A stretch of DNA of 64,000 bases, from positions 2,078,501-2,142,500 of the forward strand of contig NZ_CP045429.1 in the NCBI RefSeq assembly GCF_005886805.2. Direction: 5' to 3'. Position numbers and translations under genes: made by a program. Source of the DNA: Pseudoalteromonas rubra. GTDB lineage: Bacteria; Pseudomonadota; Gammaproteobacteria; Enterobacterales; Alteromonadaceae. This document shows positions 63,861 through 64,000 of this stretch, in pieces. How positions within the stretch are numbered: the first letter of the stretch is position 1; every line of letters begins with the position of its first letter. The notes beneath the pieces are model-generated. The model was not told the DNA's origin. It searched no databases and saw only the letters and a program-made list of their open reading frames with translations.

Positions 63861-64000
63861 ATGACAGACCTTTTGGCCCCATACCAGTTGAGTATTTTAG
63901 TGCTTGGGTTATCAGGCGCTTTGTTTTTAGTTCAATTGGCGGTTGTAGATATTATGGCAATTAAACAAAAGCACCCGCCGGGTGTGGCGGTGGCGCAGGA
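63861..64000 (+). CDS. Probable MAPEG-family membrane protein (partial, N-terminal part)
   Basis: An ATG at 63861 with AAAGGAAA upstream opens a frame that runs off the window. The first membrane helix (YQLSILVLGLSGALFLVQLAV) is followed by VDIMAIKQKHPPGVAVAQ, which resembles the loop of MAPEG-type proteins before the RA-ANT-E motif. Only 46 codons are visible, so the family call is tentative. Confidence 0.5.
   Translation, partial: MTDLLAPYQLSILVLGLSGALFLVQLAVVDIMAIKQKHPPGVAVAQ

Noticed and set aside
1..64000. CRISPR arrays, prophage, integrase or complete insertion sequences
   Set aside because: No regularly spaced direct repeats and no transposase, integrase or phage structural genes were seen on either strand.

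Overview
The window looks like chromosomal DNA of a marine gammaproteobacterium of the Alteromonadales, most probably Pseudoalteromonas. This rests on protein resemblance, on gene order shared with E. coli (yccA next to tRNA-Ser(UGA); msrC-proQ-prc; pyrD-zapC-rlmL-uup), on several sodium/proton systems, and on a chitin-degradation cluster of the kind I recall from Pseudoalteromonas. No database search was run.

Layout. 1-1750: the start of a tusD-like gene, yccA, two identical tRNA-Ser(UGA) genes 150 bp apart, and a small RaiA/HPF-like gene. 1929-13388: a cation-homeostasis block with nhaR, a type II P-type ATPase and an Mrp antiporter operon (E, F, G, split A/B parts, C, D, and a double antiporter-like subunit of 1076 residues), then a small membrane protein. 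13502-21745: msrC, a small conserved gene, proQ, prc, an NhaC antiporter, pepN and a DUF2835 gene. 21982-28916: a four-gene envelope operon (DUF1302 outer-membrane protein, DUF1329 periplasmic protein, YCF48-type beta-propeller, MMPL/RND pump). 29119-42089: NAD-glutamate dehydrogenase, pyrD, zapC, rlmKL, a glutaredoxin-like gene, uup and a DUF3466 gene.

42090-42989 is a 900-bp AT-rich gap holding a candidate MITE. It is followed by the chitin cluster (42990-53296): a large GH18 chitinase, an AA10 lytic polysaccharide monooxygenase, a ChiA-type GH18 chitinase and an M4 metalloprotease. Each of the four secreted proteins carries two CBM5/12-type chitin-binding modules, which suggests a coordinated attack on chitin embedded in protein. 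A lipoprotein gene of unknown function follows.

54402-63741 is a sensing region. It has two paralogous pairs of an outer-membrane porin and a half-size PstS-like binding protein, one pair behind a chemotaxis receptor gene and the other divergent from it. Next come an orphan family-3 solute-binding protein and a divergent TPR-PAS histidine kinase. No ABC permease or response regulator is seen nearby. The window ends in the start of a probable MAPEG-family membrane protein.

The best candidates for poorly described biology are the porin/half-binding-protein/chemoreceptor module, the DUF1302-DUF1329-YCF48-MMPL operon with a FadR-like palindrome upstream, the P-type ATPase coupled to an Mrp operon whose double subunit has lost one key glutamate, and the chitin-binding metalloprotease in the chitinase cluster.
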